DNA from: a virus
Length of the DNA: 20,721 nucleotides
Direction: 5' to 3' (one strand)
Virus record (IMG/VR): IMGVR_UViG_3300014501_000530
Span: 1-20,721 of that record
Positions 19,634-20,721 of this stretch are shown in pieces. Position numbers and translations under genes: made by a program. Below the pieces are notes generated by a model, which saw only the letters and a program-made list of their open reading frames with translations, did not search any database and had not been told where the DNA came from. Within the stretch, counting starts at the first letter, position 1, and the number at the start of each line of letters is the position of its first letter.

Positions 19634-19716
19634 TATTGTTTTTTAGGTTGTATAGTCAATTGACTACAGTTGATCTTAATTGAACTGTTTTAAAAATCAA
19701 TTGAATTGAAATTATT
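19634..19716. promoter_or_regulatory. Portal leader with palindrome
   Basis: TAGTCAATTGACTA (19653-19666) is a perfect 14-bp palindrome. ACAGTT (19667-19672) and AACTGT (19683-19688) can pair around the spacer, and TCAATTGA recurs near 19697. There is no clear ribosome binding site before the ATG at 19717, so structure or a protein operator may control portal expression. Confidence 0.5.
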
Positions 19717-20721
19717 ATGGATATTACCCCAGTCACTATAAATACTCTTGTAACTAGACCGCCTGAAGTTCGTGGTCAAGGTACTGGTTATATTACTGTT
19801 AATGGCGATAAAGCTATTGCCATGAAGGAATATGGAAAAACAATAGAACAATTTGATACTGTGCAAAAAACAATTGCTTCAGATGGGGCGATTAGTCATC
19901 GTTCTCCTTACAGTGCGGCAGATTTCTTTCGTGGTCGTCCGATGGATATTTTGCCTTCTAGGTTTAGAGATGTTGTTTTTTTATGTCGAATGGCTTATAT
20001 TCAAACTGGTATTGTCCGAAATGTTATTGATATGATGACGGATTTTGCCTGTGAAGGTTTGAAATTTGTCCATCCGGATAAAAAGAATGAGGCATTTTTT
20101 AGAGTTTGGGCTAAACGGGTAAAAATTAAAGATGCGGTTAATGAATTCGTTCGTCATTTACTTATTGATGGCAATGTAGTTTTAATGCGTACTAAAGCCA
20201 AAATTACGGAACCAGTCAAAAGGGAATGGGAAGGGAAATCTATCGGTTTTGAGGAACCCGACAAAGGTGATCGTGTCATCAATGATAATGAAACCCACCA
20301 AGAAGACGATCCACCCCTAGAAAAGATTTATGTTTCACAAAAAACAAAACGCAACGAAATTCCTTGGAATTACCACTTTCTTAATGTGGCTGCTTTATAT
20401 TGGGTGGGTGGCGAAGCAAATATTGCAAACAATAGTCGTGGTCTTGCTTTTAAACCCGCTGAAACACTTATTCAAGCAATTAAAACCCCTCGTGATATTT
20501 TCCAACAACAGTTAGTTAATAATTTGCCTGAGAAAGTACGACGAGCAGTTCAGGATACTGGAAACCAAGGAAATATTATCTTCTTAGATATGGAAGATCT
20601 TATTATCATGCATAATAAAAAGGATAGCTGGGAAGATTGGTCTCCTCCATTCCTTTATTCGGTTTTAACTGATTTACAATATAAGAATAAACTTCGTCAG
20701 GCTGAGATGTCAGCTTTGGAC
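19717..20721 (+). CDS. Portal protein (5' 335 codons; continues beyond window)
   Basis: ATG at 19717 starts MDITPVTINTLVTRPPEVRG; the frame stays open to the right edge. The region RNVIDMMTDFACEGLKFVHP, then AFFRVWAKRVKIKDAVNEFV and LIDGNVVLMRTKAKI, is typical of portals, with a helical core and a wing-like beta region. Later NYHFLNVAALYWVGG and DLQYKNKLRQAEMSALD also fit. The portal forms the ring at the capsid vertex through which TerL packages DNA. Gene order TerL-portal supports it. No Shine-Dalgarno site is seen. Confidence 0.85.
   Translation, partial: MDITPVTINTLVTRPPEVRGQGTGYITVNGDKAIAMKEYGKTIEQFDTVQKTIASDGAISHRSPYSAADFFRGRPMDILPSRFRDVVFLCRMAYIQTGIVRNVIDMMTDFACEGLKFVHPDKKNEAFFRVWAKRVKIKDAVNEFVRHLLIDGNVVLMRTKAKITEPVKREWEGKSIGFEEPDKGDRVINDNETHQEDDPPLEKIYVSQKTKRNEIPWNYHFLNVAALYWVGGEANIANNSRGLAFKPAETLIQAIKTPRDIFQQQLVNNLPEKVRRAVQDTGNQGNIIFLDMEDLIIMHNKKDSWEDWSPPFLYSVLTDLQYKNKLRQAEMSALD

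Noticed and set aside
19735-19745. T4-like late promoter (TATAAATA) inside the portal gene
   Set aside because: It is a single match downstream of the start codon and is not repeated before other late genes.

Overview
The window looks like part of a tailed-phage (Caudoviricetes) genome of moderate-to-low GC. The clearest evidence is the right end: a full-length terminase large subunit (17462-19633) is followed by a portal protein that runs off the window (19717-20721). Upstream of these lie a sigma-70 region-2-like protein, HNH and ERCC4-type nucleases, and small phage-type genes. The host cannot be named from the sequence. Nothing suggests stop-codon reassignment, since TAA, TAG and TGA all end plausible genes.

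Layout. (1) 1-7847: a tightly packed leftward (minus-strand) array of more than twenty small genes, mostly 30-150 codons. Most have a clear AGGAG-type ribosome binding site, and several have overlapping stop/start codons. Few have recognisable functions: a DnaJ-type Cys cluster, zinc-ribbon-like peptides, small membrane proteins, and a protein with in-frame 9-residue repeats at the left edge. A tRNA-Asn, a second tRNA-like gene with an enlarged anticodon loop, and a tRNA-like element with no anticodon arm lie among them. (2) 7848-11004: a largely non-coding switch region holding only two small leftward genes (9550-9855, 10015-10158). The rest is unusually rich in nested complementary helices. 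The stretch of about 8040-9470 is the best candidate for an unusual system: a very large structured RNA, comparable in size and location to the ornate RNAs known from phages. It contains a GC-rich 45-bp duplication. A second structured element lies at 10270-10466. (3) 11005-20721: rightward genes. First come small proteins, including an antitoxin-like (MbcA/ParS/Xre toxin-binding) protein overlapping a tiny membrane peptide. Then come an intrinsically disordered protein, the sigma-like factor, a small phage-type domain protein, an HTH protein fused to a receiver (cREC-like) domain, an HNH nuclease, a Trp-rich protein, a GDP-mannose 4,6-dehydratase-like enzyme, a second HNH nuclease, an ERCC4/XPF-type nuclease, the terminase and the portal.

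How it fits together. The leftward block resembles an early/accessory region, probably transcribed in long units through short overlapping genes. The rightward block is a late, DNA-packaging region: the sigma-like protein could direct late transcription, the HTH-receiver fusion sits where a small terminase subunit is often found, and HNH, ERCC4, TerL and portal form a packaging module. The sugar-nucleotide enzyme inside that module looks like an acquired accessory gene. All functional statements rest on motifs read by eye; no database search was possible.
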